DNA from: Bacteroidales bacterium
GTDB taxonomy: Bacteria > Bacteroidota > Bacteroidia > Bacteroidales > JAADJA01
Direction: 5' to 3'
DNA length: 64,000 nt
Assembly: GCA_021740645.1 (NCBI GenBank)
Contig: JAIOZL010000004.1
Span: forward strand, 124,001 to 188,000
Part shown: in pieces, positions 36,518 through 45,803 of the stretch
Layout of the letters: the number at the start of each line of letters is the position of its first letter
How positions within the stretch are numbered: the stretch's first letter is position 1
The notes under the pieces: model-generated
Databases searched by the model: none
Seen by the model: only the letters and a program-made list of their open reading frames with translations
What the model was told of the DNA's origin: nothing
Position numbers and translations under genes: made by a program

Positions 36518-37162
36518 ATGAAGACAATCAGGCCCATTATAATTCTTTCAATATTCGTTGTTCTCACAAGTTGTATTGAAATTTCTGAGAAAATCACAGT
36601 CAATGAAAATAAGTCAGGTAAGCTGAGCTATACCTTAAAAATTAATGAATCGGGAGGATTGATTGGATTATTAACAGGTCTATTTGATAATTCTATTGAG
36701 GATCAGATTATTGGAGAAACACAAAAATTGAAAAACCAATTAATTAGTCAACCTGGAATATCGAATGTGGAACTCATCACTGATTCGCCTGACGGCCTTT
36801 TTGTTTTTAGTTTTGAATTTGAAAATACCAAATATCTTAACCGGGCCTTATATAGCATTTCAGGCACAAAGAAAACGATTTTTACTCCTGGATATGTTAA
36901 AATCAAAAAGCACAAATTAAAGAAGGTAAATTTCACGCCGTGGGTTAAGATGTACCTGAAGAAGGAAAATATAAGCTTGCCTGATCCTGCTATTTTATCG
37001 ATGATAACCTACCAATCTGAAATCGAACTGCCCGGGCCAGTGAAAAATATCAGGCCAGCTGCTTTTAATTTAAGTACAAACAGGAATACGGCTTCTAATG
37101 CTTACAAGCTTCAGGATATTCTGGAAGAGAAAATAAATACAGGTGTTACAATTAAATATTAA
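36518..37162 (+). CDS. Lipoprotein, unknown function
   Basis: 214 residues with a lipoprotein signal peptide (MKTIRPIIILSIFVVLTSC, lipobox LTSC at residue 19). The mature protein begins IEISEKITVNENKSGKLSYTL, a pattern seen in Bacteroidota lipoproteins that report a bacterial 'moment' or LppM-like fold, but I cannot confirm a family. The mature part is mixed alpha/beta. No operon partner is evident; the downstream gene is convergent. Confidence 0.75.
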   Translation: MKTIRPIIILSIFVVLTSCIEISEKITVNENKSGKLSYTLKINESGGLIGLLTGLFDNSIEDQIIGETQKLKNQLISQPGISNVELITDSPDGLFVFSFEFENTKYLNRALYSISGTKKTIFTPGYVKIKKHKLKKVNFTPWVKMYLKKENISLPDPAILSMITYQSEIELPGPVKNIRPAAFNLSTNRNTASNAYKLQDILEEKINTGVTIKY

Positions 37163-37192
37163 AAGGAGAAACCGAGAAAAGGAAATTTAAAA

Positions 37193-37684
37193 TTAATCTG
37201 GATTTCCGGGTATTGACATATGGCTCTGTACGATAAACCAATCATCCCCTTTTTTTTCCAAAACACCGGTAAATCTTAATCCTTCAAATTGCATTGTTTC
37301 TCCCTGGTAAATGTAATTATAGTTCAAGATTTCAGAAAACCAGGCTGTATTCCCGGTTTCATTAATTTTAATAATCTGGTCATGCACCGAAATAAAGGTT
37401 TCTTCAAAAGAATTAAACTGACGATCGATCGCACTTTTAATGGCATCCCAACCAATTAGTTTTTCATCACTGTTGGTCCCAAAAACTACAATATCAGGTT
37501 CAGCTGCCCAAATATCATGAACCAGGTCAACATCCTGTTTTTCATTAGCGATAACATATTTTTCAAGAACAAGTTCTACTTTTTGTATTTCAAGATCAAG
37601 GTCAACTATTGCATCTTTTGTTTGCTTATCGCAGCAGGATGAAAGCAGAATAATACTCAGGGTGATTAAAAACAGGTTTTTCAT
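37193..37684 (-). CDS. SnoaL/NTF2-like lipoprotein
   Basis: 163 residues from the ATG at 37684, with a lipoprotein signal peptide (MKNLFLITLSIILLSSCC). The mature part resembles the SnoaL-like (NTF2-like) domain: ANEKQDVDLVHDIWAAEPDIVVFGT, WDAIKSAIDRQF, TAWFSEILNYNYI and FTGVLEKKGDDWFIVQSHMS. NTF2-like proteins of this kind bind small molecules or act as immunity or enzyme-like proteins; the ligand is unknown. The longer frame to 37849 reads back through the tRNA-Phe gene and its terminator and is rejected. Confidence 0.82.
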   Translation of the reverse strand: MKNLFLITLSIILLSSCCDKQTKDAIVDLDLEIQKVELVLEKYVIANEKQDVDLVHDIWAAEPDIVVFGTNSDEKLIGWDAIKSAIDRQFNSFEETFISVHDQIIKINETGNTAWFSEILNYNYIYQGETMQFEGLRFTGVLEKKGDDWFIVQSHMSIPGNPD

Positions 37685-37783
37685 AAGATAAATTTTAGAA
37701 GGATTTATACTGCTGTGAAATATACTTTTCAAATTTAATGGAAACCTAACTAAATTGCAAGTGATCGGATAAATAATTAGCAT

Positions 37784-37817
37784 AAAAAAACACCCTCCGC
37801 AGAATTGAGGGTGTTTT
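37784..37817 (-). terminator. Rho-independent terminator of tRNA-Phe
   Basis: On the minus strand AAAACACCCTC and GAGGGTGTTTT form an 11-bp stem with a short loop, followed by a T run. The hairpin starts 2 bp after the tRNA 3' end. Confidence 0.9.
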
Positions 37818-37819
37818 AG

Positions 37820-37892
37820 TGGTACCACCTGGATTTGAACCAGGGACACCAGGATTTTCAGTCCTGTGCTCTACCAACTGAGCTATGGTACC
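37820..37892 (-). tRNA. tRNA-Phe (GAA)
   Basis: A 73-nt cloverleaf on the minus strand. The acceptor stem is GGTACCA / TGGTACC (7 bp, perfect), the D arm is GCTC...GAGC, the anticodon loop reads CTGAAAA with anticodon GAA, and the T loop is TTCAAAT. The discriminator base is A and the CCA end is not encoded. It is followed by its own terminator and preceded by a -7 box. Confidence 0.97.
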
Positions 37893-37907
37893 ATTTAAAC
37901 GAACTTT

Positions 37908-37923
37908 CTTGATTTAAATCAAG
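37908..37923. repeat. 16-bp perfect palindrome before tRNA-Phe
   Basis: CTTGATTTAAATCAAG lies 16 bp upstream of the tRNA-Phe 5' end, within its predicted leader. It could be a regulator-binding dyad, a processing signal or chance. Confidence 0.55.
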
Positions 37924-37928
37924 GGTGG

Positions 37929-37936
37929 CAAAAGTA
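37929..37936 (-). promoter_or_regulatory. -7 box for tRNA-Phe
   Basis: TACTTTTG on the minus strand matches TAnnTTTG, 36 bp upstream of the mature tRNA 5' end. Confidence 0.5.
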
Positions 37937-38009
37937 AACACATTTATTTAATTAGGGAAATTTTTTCTTAAAAAATTATAATGCCAATGCGACTGATTTT
38001 AAAAGGCAG

Positions 38010-38017
38010 TACCTTTG
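38010..38017 (+). promoter_or_regulatory. -7 box upstream of coaX
   Basis: TACCTTTG matches TAnnTTTG, 35 bp before the coaX GTG start. It probably drives the long coaX-to-hemolysin gene series. Confidence 0.5.
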
Positions 38018-38052
38018 CAGGGTTTTAAATTTATTTCAGAATAGATAATTGC

Positions 38053-38814
38053 GTGATTGAAAATTTATTATTAGTAATTGATCAGGGGAATACCCTTACA
38101 AAACTTGCTCTTTTTAAGGGGGAAGAAATCCTTGATATTAAACTGACGAAAGAATTCTCCATCACGCAGATGAAGGAAATAATCAGGGAATTTGAAGTAG
38201 AATTCAATGAAGGCTCCCCTTTAAGTAATGCCATTATTTCATCGGTAAAAGGAAATATCGGGGAAATTACAAAATCACTGAAGCCAATAAAGAACCTTTT
38301 GGTTATGGATAGTTCTATACCCTTACCCATAATAAATAACTATAAAACTCCCGAAACACTTGGTTTGGATAGGATCGCCGCGGTTATTGCTGCTACTAAA
38401 ATCTTTAAAAATTCCGACCTTTTGATTATTGAAGCAGGGACCTGTATTACCTATGATTTCATTACAGCTGATCAAATATACTGGGGTGGGGCAATTTCGC
38501 CAGGCGCCCATATGAGGTTAAAAGCATTGAATACTTTTACTGGTAAACTGCCGTTAATTGAGATGGAAGAGGGTTTCGGGTTGATTGGCAATACAACTAA
38601 AGGTTCAATTCTTTCGGGAGTAAAGAATGGGATTATCGCTGAAATTAATGGAATTACAGATCGTTATCTAAAAGAATATCCTGAAATTAAATTTATTTTA
38701 TCAGGAGGAGAGGCCAATTATTTTGATAAGTATTTAAAAAATAACATCTTTGCAGTCTCAAATTTGGTTCTGAAAGGATTAAAAGACATATTCATATATA
38801 ATGTTAAGAATTAA
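38053..38814 (+). CDS. coaX: Type III pantothenate kinase
   Basis: A 253-residue kinase for the first step of CoA synthesis, of the ASKHA fold. It starts with the phosphate-binding VIDQGNTLTKLALF near residue 8. The central TPETLGLDRIAAV (near 97) carries the catalytic Asp region, EAGTCITYDFI (near 123) is the second phosphate loop, and WGGAISPGAHMRLKAL follows. The start is GTG. Its end overlaps the next gene by 14 bp, and this coaX-outer membrane protein order is recurrent in Bacteroidota. Confidence 0.93.
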   Translation: MIENLLLVIDQGNTLTKLALFKGEEILDIKLTKEFSITQMKEIIREFEVEFNEGSPLSNAIISSVKGNIGEITKSLKPIKNLLVMDSSIPLPIINNYKTPETLGLDRIAAVIAATKIFKNSDLLIIEAGTCITYDFITADQIYWGGAISPGAHMRLKALNTFTGKLPLIEMEEGFGLIGNTTKGSILSGVKNGIIAEINGITDRYLKEYPEIKFILSGGEANYFDKYLKNNIFAVSNLVLKGLKDIFIYNVKN

Positions 38815-40099
38815 CATCAGGAAGTTATTGATAATAGGGGTAATTTTTTCTTTTGCAATTAACCAATCCTATTGCCAGTCCTCCATAAGCTCCCCGTATT
38901 CAGCTTTCGGATTAGGAAATTTAGTGAATGCTAACAATATTCAAAATGCTTCTATGGGAAACCTAAGTACAGGTATGCGTGATCATTTTACTGTTAACTT
39001 CCAAAATCCCGCTTCCTATACTGCTTTCGACAGCACATCCTTTGTTTTTGAAGGAGGTGTCCAGGGGCAATTTGTCAACCTGAGGACAAACAATATCAAC
39101 GAGGCTTATTCCTCATCCTCCATGAATCATCTTTTATTTGGATTCCCAATTACAAACTGGTTGAAAAGCAGCTTTGGACTTATTCCATTCAGCAAAGTTG
39201 GGTATGATGTTAATGATTACGATATCAATGAAACAACCGGAACCATAAAATATACATTCAACGGAGAGGGAGGTTTGAGCGAATTTTATTGGGGGAATGC
39301 ATTGCGGTTAAGCAAGAATTTTTCAATAGGGGCAAATGCCAACTATATATTTGGAACAATTGACCGAATACAAAAAATTAATTTCCCGGACTCAGCATTT
39401 ATTCTGAGCACAAAAACCAATAACTCATATACCATCAATGATGTAAAGTTTGATTTTGGTGCTCAATACCATGCTAAAGTTGGAGAAAGCTACATCCTTG
39501 TTGCCGGAGCAACTATTCGGCCGGAGCAATCACTCAGCGCCAAACGCACAAAATTAGTAAGATCATTCCTTGGGGAAAATAATGGAGTTGACCTCGATAC
39601 TGATACCGTCAGCTTTATTGATGGGGTGGCAGGGCAGGTTGTTATGCCAATGGGCTATAGTGCTGGAATAAGCTTCGCCAGGGATTACCAATGGCTTGTT
39701 GGACTGGAATACAATTTTGACAAATGGGAAGATTACCGGAATTTTACCCAAACGGATACATTGTCAAACAGCCATACTTTTAGGGCTGGAGGCCATTATA
39801 TTCCTAATCCGAACAGTTTTTCTTACTTTAAAAGAGTTGATTACAGGTTTGGAGCTCACTACACTTCTTCCAATTTAATTATGAATGGAGAGCAAATTAA
39901 TAGGTTTGGAATAACTTTTGGTATAGGTTTACCTGTAAGAAACGTTTCAGTAAGAGGATCAAGGTCGATGGTAAATATTGGTTTTGAAATTGGAAGCAGA
40001 GGAACGTTGAGCAATAATTTGATTAAAGAAAACTACTACAATGTCAACATTGGAATTGCAATATTCGAAAGATGGTTCATCAAAAGAAGATATAATTAA
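38801..40099 (+). CDS. Outer-membrane beta-barrel-type protein
   Basis: 432 residues with a signal peptide (about residues 1-25, ending near SYCQ). The mature protein has alternating beta segments and the sequence SSPYSAFGLGNLVN, which is common at the N-terminus of Bacteroidota FadL-like barrels. The terminal residues IAIFERWFIKRRYN are consistent with a barrel strand. It overlaps coaX by 14 bp, implying translational coupling. It may be a transport or assembly barrel; the substrate is not visible. Confidence 0.75.
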   Translation: MLRINIRKLLIIGVIFSFAINQSYCQSSISSPYSAFGLGNLVNANNIQNASMGNLSTGMRDHFTVNFQNPASYTAFDSTSFVFEGGVQGQFVNLRTNNINEAYSSSSMNHLLFGFPITNWLKSSFGLIPFSKVGYDVNDYDINETTGTIKYTFNGEGGLSEFYWGNALRLSKNFSIGANANYIFGTIDRIQKINFPDSAFILSTKTNNSYTINDVKFDFGAQYHAKVGESYILVAGATIRPEQSLSAKRTKLVRSFLGENNGVDLDTDTVSFIDGVAGQVVMPMGYSAGISFARDYQWLVGLEYNFDKWEDYRNFTQTDTLSNSHTFRAGGHYIPNPNSFSYFKRVDYRFGAHYTSSNLIMNGEQINRFGITFGIGLPVRNVSVRGSRSMVNIGFEIGSRGTLSNNLIKENYYNVNIGIAIFERWFIKRRYN

Positions 40100-40121
40100 T
40101 CGACGGGTGGTAGATATTTTT

Positions 40122-40129
40122 TATATTTG
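40122..40129 (+). promoter_or_regulatory. -7 box upstream of the TPR gene
   Basis: TATATTTG matches TAnnTTTG, 28 bp before the TPR-protein start. It suggests a second promoter inside the coaX-lptC series. Confidence 0.45.
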
Positions 40130-40157
40130 TTAAATAAAATACCTATATAATATCAAT

Positions 40158-41525
40158 TTGAAAAAAATGAAAATAAAAGTAACAATCGTAGCAATCCTAG
40201 TTGGACTAATTTCATTTAGTTCTGTTTTTTCGCAGGACTCAGAACCCAAGTATGGAAAGGATAGTACTTCCTGCGTTATGAACAACTCCCTTTACTACGA
40301 ATTCTATAAACAATGGAAACAAAGTAACTATAAAAGCGAGGCGTGGAAAGATGCCTATAAACCATGGTCGTGGGTTTTCAAACACTGCCCAAAAAGTACA
40401 AAAAACATCTACCTGCATGGCGAAAAGCTTGTAGAAGAGAAAATAAAAACTGAAACAGATAAGGATAAAAAGGAAAAATACATTGATACCCTTATGCAGG
40501 TATATGACAAACGTATAAAGTACTTTGGAAATGAGGGATATGTTTTAGGGAAAAAAGGGGCTGATTTATACTTGTTGCGCCCTTCAGCTTATGAGCAAGC
40601 TTTTAATCTATTAAAAAAATCCATTGAATTGGAGAAAAATGAGTCTGACGCCCCTATTTTGATCTACTATTTTAGAACCGCAGAAAAAATGGTAAAGGAA
40701 GATAAACTTGGCAAAGATGTATTAGTGGATATTTATGACAAGACCAGTGAAATAATTGAATATAATATTAATAAGTTTAAAGAAAAAGGGAAAGAGAAAG
40801 ATGTAAAGAACTGGGAAAATGTTCAGGGCAATATAGAACTTTCATTTGAACCTTATGCAACCTGCCCTGACCTTGTTAGCATTTATTCGGTGAAGTTTAG
40901 TGAAGAACCTGATGATGTTGAATTATTAAGAAAAATTACCAGGAAATTGGATAAAAGGGATTGTACTGACACCGACCTGTTTCTTAATACCCTTGAAAGA
41001 CTGGTTCAAATTGAACCTGAGCCGTCAGCTAGCTCTGCTGAATTGCTTGGTAAGCTTTATATTAAAAGAGAGAAATTAAACGACGCGGTGAAATATCTCA
41101 AAAAAGCCATTGAGTTGCAAAAAGATGACAATGAGCGTGCGGATGTACATTACTTGCTTGCCAATGTGCTGTTTCAACAAAATAAGCATGCTGAAGCGCG
41201 GGCAAATTGTTACGATGTAATAAAGATAAGGCCCAACGAAGGTAAAGCCTACATTTTAATTGGTGACATGTATTCATCTACTGCTAAAAGTTGCGGAGAT
41301 AATGACCTTACAACAAAAGTTGCTTATTGGGCAGCCGTTGATAAATACTATAAAGCTAAAGCTGTTGATGCCTCAGTTGCTGAACTGGCAAATACTAAGA
41401 TTAATACATTTACACAGTATTTCCCTGCTACTGAAACAATATTCTTTTATGACCTTAAAAAGGGTGATCCCTATACGGTTGGGTGCTGGATAAATGAATC
41501 CACCACCGTAAGGACTTCAGATTAA
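40158..41525 (+). CDS. Secreted tetratricopeptide-repeat protein
   Basis: 455 residues with a signal peptide (KKMKIKVTIVAILVGLISFSSVFSQ). Start at 40158 is TTG; the ATG two codons downstream is an alternative. TPR-like helices are clear in the C-terminal half, for example LGKLYIKREKLNDAVKYLKKAIELQK and HYLLANVLFQQNKHAEARANCYDVIKIRPNEGKAYILIGDMY. It is probably periplasmic, in a conserved position between the outer-membrane protein and lptC, which suggests a role in envelope biogenesis. No partner is identified. Confidence 0.82.
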   Translation: MKKMKIKVTIVAILVGLISFSSVFSQDSEPKYGKDSTSCVMNNSLYYEFYKQWKQSNYKSEAWKDAYKPWSWVFKHCPKSTKNIYLHGEKLVEEKIKTETDKDKKEKYIDTLMQVYDKRIKYFGNEGYVLGKKGADLYLLRPSAYEQAFNLLKKSIELEKNESDAPILIYYFRTAEKMVKEDKLGKDVLVDIYDKTSEIIEYNINKFKEKGKEKDVKNWENVQGNIELSFEPYATCPDLVSIYSVKFSEEPDDVELLRKITRKLDKRDCTDTDLFLNTLERLVQIEPEPSASSAELLGKLYIKREKLNDAVKYLKKAIELQKDDNERADVHYLLANVLFQQNKHAEARANCYDVIKIRPNEGKAYILIGDMYSSTAKSCGDNDLTTKVAYWAAVDKYYKAKAVDASVAELANTKINTFTQYFPATETIFFYDLKKGDPYTVGCWINESTTVRTSD

Positions 41526-41533
41526 TAATCCAG

Positions 41534-42124
41534 GTGGAAGATTCACTTTTATATAAGTTGAAGATTATAGCAGTAAAAAGTATTGGCATTGTTGTGATTC
41601 TTTTCGCAACAATGCTTTTTTCTTGTGAAAACGACATTAATACAATAAACTCTTTGAATATTACAGATTCTCTTCCTAACGAGTATGCGAAAGATATTGA
41701 AGTGTTTTACAGTGATTCAGGGAAAATAGAAGCCTACCTGGAAGGACCACTAATGCTAAACATTACGGATAAAGAGGAGCCCTATATGGAGTTTCCGGAC
41801 GGATTTAAAGTGATCTTTTTTGATTCCCTAATGAACGAAAAAACTATCATTACTGCAAAATATGGGATAAATTATGAGAAGAAACAGATAATGGAAGCAA
41901 GGAATAATGTGGTTGTCCGAAGCCTTGATAAAGATGAGAAGCTCGAAACGGAACAGCTGATATGGGACAGGCAGAAAGGCCTTATTTATTCTGAAGTTTT
42001 TGTAAAGATTACCAAGCCCGATGAAGTATTATTTGGAGATGGCCTGATTTCAGATCAAAGTTTCAGTTTTTATGAAATTAAAAATCCCAGTGGGGAATTT
42101 CAAATTTACCCTGACGAAAAGTAA
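41534..42124 (+). CDS. lptC: LPS export periplasmic protein LptC
   Basis: 196 residues starting at GTG (41534). A single N-terminal hydrophobic segment (VKSIGIVVILFATMLFSC) anchors a periplasmic beta-jellyroll. Family features include the ITDSLPNEYAKDIEVFYSDSGKIEAYL stretch, EFPDGFKVIFFDSLMNEKTIITAKYGI and ARNNVVVRSLDKDEKLETEQLIWDR, typical of LptC/YrbK. The Cys in the anchor resembles a lipobox. It would pass LPS from LptBFG to LptA/D. It sits 8 bp after the TPR gene and 5 bp before the hemolysin gene, so it is in one operon. Confidence 0.86.
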   Translation: MEDSLLYKLKIIAVKSIGIVVILFATMLFSCENDINTINSLNITDSLPNEYAKDIEVFYSDSGKIEAYLEGPLMLNITDKEEPYMEFPDGFKVIFFDSLMNEKTIITAKYGINYEKKQIMEARNNVVVRSLDKDEKLETEQLIWDRQKGLIYSEVFVKITKPDEVLFGDGLISDQSFSFYEIKNPSGEFQIYPDEK

Positions 42125-42129
42125 TAATT

Positions 42130-43398
42130 ATGTTTGATTTTAATATAGTCATTATCACACTCTTATTTTCAGCATTCTTCTCAGGGATGGAAATTGCATT
42201 TATGAGTTCCAACAAGCTAAAAATAGAACTTGATAAAAATCAGGGTTTATTCTCAGCTAAGATACTCTCCTATTTTGTGCAGAATCCTTCCAAAATATTA
42301 GGCACCCTATTATTAGGTAATAATATTGCACTTGTGATTTATGGTATATCCATGGCAAACATTCTGGAGCCCGTTATTGCAAGGCTACTCACCGAAAAGT
42401 ATGCTTCCGGTTTCCTTGTCTTAATTATTCAAACCATTATTTCAACTTTTCTTATTCTCATTACAGCCGAATTTATTCCTAAAGTCCTGTTCCGGTTAAA
42501 ATCCAATTCCATATTAAATGTTTTTGCCATCCCAATCAATATTATTTACTGGGTATTTTATCCATTTATTCATGGGATAGTAGGGCTATCTGAATTTCTA
42601 ATTCGCAGAATATTTAACATTAAACTGCAAGCAGAAAGCTATTCGTTTAATGCCGTTGATCTGGATAATTATATAAAAGAGTTTAAACCTGCTATCCACA
42701 GCGAAAATGAGGTTAAACAGGAAATTCAAATGCTTCAGAATGCAATTGAATTCAAGCAGGTAAAGCTTAGAGAATGTATGGTTCCCAGAACCGAAATTGC
42801 CGCACTTGAAGAAAATGAAAAAATTGAAGTCCTTGCTGAAACTTTCATCACCTCCGGCTACTCAAAAATATTGATTTATAGTGAAAATATTGATAATATC
42901 ATCGGGTTTGTACATTCCTCCGAAATGTTTAAATCACCCACCGATATTAAATCCATTGTCAGATCCCTCCCCGTTTTTCCGGAAACTATTTTAGCACATA
43001 ATGTATTAAATACTTTCATAAAAGAGCATAAAAGTATAGCCATTGTGGTAGATGAATTTGGAGGCACTTCGGGTATTGTCACTTTGGAGGACATTATTGA
43101 AGAAATATTCGGAGAGATTGAGGACGAATATGACATGGAAGAATTGATTGAATTCCAGATAAGTCAAAACGAGTATCTATTTTCGGCCCGACATGAGATT
43201 GATTATCTTAATGAAAAATACCAGCTTGGACTTCCTGTTTCGGAAGATTACGAAACTCTGGGTGGATTAATTCTCCAAAATCATGAAAGTATTCCCCCTA
43301 CTGACGAGGAAATTATCATATTTAATTTCAGGTTTATTATTGAAGAGGCATCTGAAACCCGCATCGAAAAAGTCAGACTTTTCCTAAATTTAGCATAA
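42130..43398 (+). CDS. CNNM/HlyC-CorC-family membrane protein (CBS domains)
   Basis: 422 residues with the order DUF21 membrane domain (about 1-190, beginning LLFSAFFSGMEIAFMSSNKLKIE), two CBS domains (about 205-330, with ECMVPRTEIAALEE and VVDEFGGTSGIVTLEDIIEEIFGEIEDEYD) and a C-terminal CorC_HlyC domain (about 345-420). Such proteins are implicated in Mg2+ or other cation efflux and are often called hemolysin-related only by history. It follows lptC by 5 bp, within the conserved envelope cluster. Confidence 0.9.
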   Translation: MFDFNIVIITLLFSAFFSGMEIAFMSSNKLKIELDKNQGLFSAKILSYFVQNPSKILGTLLLGNNIALVIYGISMANILEPVIARLLTEKYASGFLVLIIQTIISTFLILITAEFIPKVLFRLKSNSILNVFAIPINIIYWVFYPFIHGIVGLSEFLIRRIFNIKLQAESYSFNAVDLDNYIKEFKPAIHSENEVKQEIQMLQNAIEFKQVKLRECMVPRTEIAALEENEKIEVLAETFITSGYSKILIYSENIDNIIGFVHSSEMFKSPTDIKSIVRSLPVFPETILAHNVLNTFIKEHKSIAIVVDEFGGTSGIVTLEDIIEEIFGEIEDEYDMEELIEFQISQNEYLFSARHEIDYLNEKYQLGLPVSEDYETLGGLILQNHESIPPTDEEIIIFNFRFIIEEASETRIEKVRLFLNLA

Positions 43399-43497
43399 GC
43401 TTAGGTTTTTTTCGAATTTTGCTGGTAATTAATTCAATTAAAGCTCTCAAGGTTTAATTTATTTTAATCAAAATGTACGATGTTTAATAAGATATTG

Positions 43498-43505
43498 TAC
43501 ATTTG
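43498..43505 (+). promoter_or_regulatory. -7 box upstream of the PpiD-like gene
   Basis: TACATTTG matches TAnnTTTG, 27 bp before the ATG at 43532. Confidence 0.45.
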
Positions 43506-43531
43506 CAAACTCTTTCAAAAAAATTGATTTT

Positions 43532-45682
43532 ATGGCGGTAATAGGCACAATTAGAAGACAATCAGGATTATTGATAATCATTATTGGTGTAGCACTAGCA
43601 GCATTCGTACTTGGTGATTTTCTAAAACCCCGAAACAGAAGTAATAATACTGTTAATATAGGTGAAGTATTAGACGAGGAAATAAACTATTCATATTTTG
43701 ATGCAAAATATGAAGAAAACCTTGAACTTCAGAAAAGAAACCAACAAAAAGAAACCCTTTCAAGTGAAGAGATTTTTAGGCTAAGGCAGCAAACTTTCGA
43801 TCAGATAGTTCAGAATATTGTATTACAAAATGAATACAAAAAACTAGGACTGCTTGTATCACAAGATGAACTTGCTGAGAAAATTCATGGGAATAATCCG
43901 CATGTTTACATTAACCAGGTTTATAGTACACTAACCAATGTGATGGGAAAACCTGAAGGCCAATATGATCCTACCACGGTCATTGAGTTTATGAGTACCA
44001 TTAAAGACAGGCCATCAAACGATCCTTATAAACAATGGTGGGATAAACTTGTACTTGAGATAAAAGACAATCACTTGCAAAACAAGTACAAAAATCTTAT
44101 TACCAAGGCTTACTTTATGCCTGATACTTTCCTGGTGAGTGATTTTAACGAGAAGAAAACAAATGCTAAGATCAGATTGGTAGGGGTAAAACAAACCTAT
44201 TTAAACGATAGCCTTGTGAAGGTTACTGATGTCGATTTAAATAAATATTATACCGACTATAAGCAAAACTACAAGCAAGAGGCTTCCCGCGACTTAGAAT
44301 ATGTAGTTTTTGATGTAAAGCCTTCTGCCCAGGACAGACAAAATATAAGAGAAGATGTAGCCGATATATTTGAAGACTTTAAAACAACTGAAAATATTGT
44401 ACTTTTTGTCAACTCTGAATCAGACAAACGATACGATAGTACATTTTTTAAAGCTGGTGAACTCCCTTTACAGATTGATTCGGTAGTTTTTAACTCAGAA
44501 CCCGGGACTTTTGTTGAGCCCTATATTCAGGATAATGCCTGGCATATGGCTAAATTGATAGAAACGCAGGAAAGGCCTGACTCAATGAAAGCCAGTCACA
44601 TCCTTGTTGCTTATAAAGGAGCTTTAAGGGCTGGTGAAAACATAACCCGGACAAAAGAAGAAGCACAAAAAATTGCTGACAGCTTACTCAATGTTGTAAA
44701 ACGTAATCCCGCCACATTAGAAAATCTTGCTAAACAATTGTCAGATGATCCTTCTGCATCAGAAAATTCTGGTGACTTAGGTTGGTTTGCTGACGGACAA
44801 ATGGTTTATTCATTCAACCAGGCCGTATTAAATAATAAAATAGGACAGGTAACTATGGCTGAATCCCAGTTTGGATTTCATATTATTAAAGTTACCGATA
44901 AACTCAAAGCCATTCCTAAGGTAAGAGTTGCAGTAATTGATATTGAAATTACTCCTTCGCAGGCAACCTTTCAGGATGCATATGCTGTAGCCAGTGAATT
45001 CCAGGGTAGTGCCACAACTGCAGAAGCTTTCGATACGCTTGCTACAAAATTTGGATTATCGAAAAGAAGTGCAACCGTACAAAAAATGAGTAACAGAATT
45101 GCAGGCATTGCTTATCCCAGATCAATTATACAATGGTCATTTATAGAAGGAATAGACGTGGGTTCCGTTTCTCATGTTTTCACTATGGAGGATACCTATA
45201 TAGTAGCTATTGTTACCAAAGTTATGGAAGAGGGTATACCTGAAATGGAAGAGATCAAAGATAAAATTGAACCACTGGTTTTAAAGGACCTAAAGCTGAA
45301 GAAATTAGAAGAAAACATGAAAAATGCTCTTGCCGAAAGCCAGGATTTGAACGTTTTAGCTCAAAAGTTTGACTCGAAGGTAGATACGATCGAAAATGTG
45401 AATTTCAACTTACGAAACCTTGCGGGTTTTGGCAATGAAGCTGCTATAATTGCTAAAGCTTTTGCAACTGAGATTGGAACATTAAACGGCCCAATTAAAG
45501 GAAACAATGCAGTGTTCTTTATGATCCTTGACGAAATCACTCCTCCGAATCCTGCTGAGGATACTAAAATGTATAAAACACAATTAATAAGAAATTTTGA
45601 AGCTAAAGTTAGCAATAACTCTTATATTAATACCCTGAAAGAGAAAGCCGGTATTGTGGATAACAGGGTTTTGTTTTACTAA
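43532..45682 (+). CDS. PpiD/SurA-like peptidyl-prolyl isomerase
   Basis: 716 residues with one N-terminal membrane anchor (GLLIIIIGVALAAFVLGDFL, about residues 12-32), a SurA_N-like region, and a parvulin rotamase domain (about 350-460: KASHILVAYKG, DPSASENSGDLGWF, FNQAVLNNKIGQVTMAESQFGFHIIKVTDK). This is the architecture of PpiD, an inner-membrane chaperone assisting outer-membrane protein folding in the periplasm. A second, degenerate rotamase-like part may lie at 465-600. It closes the coaX-lptC-hemolysin series and has a terminator after it. Confidence 0.9.
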   Translation: MAVIGTIRRQSGLLIIIIGVALAAFVLGDFLKPRNRSNNTVNIGEVLDEEINYSYFDAKYEENLELQKRNQQKETLSSEEIFRLRQQTFDQIVQNIVLQNEYKKLGLLVSQDELAEKIHGNNPHVYINQVYSTLTNVMGKPEGQYDPTTVIEFMSTIKDRPSNDPYKQWWDKLVLEIKDNHLQNKYKNLITKAYFMPDTFLVSDFNEKKTNAKIRLVGVKQTYLNDSLVKVTDVDLNKYYTDYKQNYKQEASRDLEYVVFDVKPSAQDRQNIREDVADIFEDFKTTENIVLFVNSESDKRYDSTFFKAGELPLQIDSVVFNSEPGTFVEPYIQDNAWHMAKLIETQERPDSMKASHILVAYKGALRAGENITRTKEEAQKIADSLLNVVKRNPATLENLAKQLSDDPSASENSGDLGWFADGQMVYSFNQAVLNNKIGQVTMAESQFGFHIIKVTDKLKAIPKVRVAVIDIEITPSQATFQDAYAVASEFQGSATTAEAFDTLATKFGLSKRSATVQKMSNRIAGIAYPRSIIQWSFIEGIDVGSVSHVFTMEDTYIVAIVTKVMEEGIPEMEEIKDKIEPLVLKDLKLKKLEENMKNALAESQDLNVLAQKFDSKVDTIENVNFNLRNLAGFGNEAAIIAKAFATEIGTLNGPIKGNNAVFFMILDEITPPNPAEDTKMYKTQLIRNFEAKVSNNSYINTLKEKAGIVDNRVLFY

Positions 45683-45701
45683 CTTATAAAATAATTATTA
45701 T

Positions 45702-45731
45702 AAGCCGTACTAGTAAGTGCGGCTTTTTTTA
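45702..45731 (+). terminator. Rho-independent terminator after the PpiD-like gene
   Basis: AAGCCGTAC (45702-45710) pairs with GTGCGGCTT (45717-45725) with one G-U pair over a 6-nt loop, followed by a T run. Confidence 0.85.
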
Positions 45732-45791
45732 TTTCTCAAAATCTAAAAGAAACTACCTTTATTTACTACAATATTTTCCCAAACATTTGGT

Positions 45792-45799
45792 TATATTTG
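45792..45799 (+). promoter_or_regulatory. -7 box immediately before the methyltransferase start
   Basis: TATATTTG matches TAnnTTTG and ends only 4 bp before the ATG at 45804. Transcription would begin at or next to the start codon. Confidence 0.5.
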
Positions 45800-45803
45800 C
45801 TCT

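Noticed and set aside
37685-37849. N-terminal extension of the SnoaL-like lipoprotein gene
   Set aside because: It runs through the tRNA-Phe terminator and part of the tRNA; the lipoprotein signal peptide starts at 37684.
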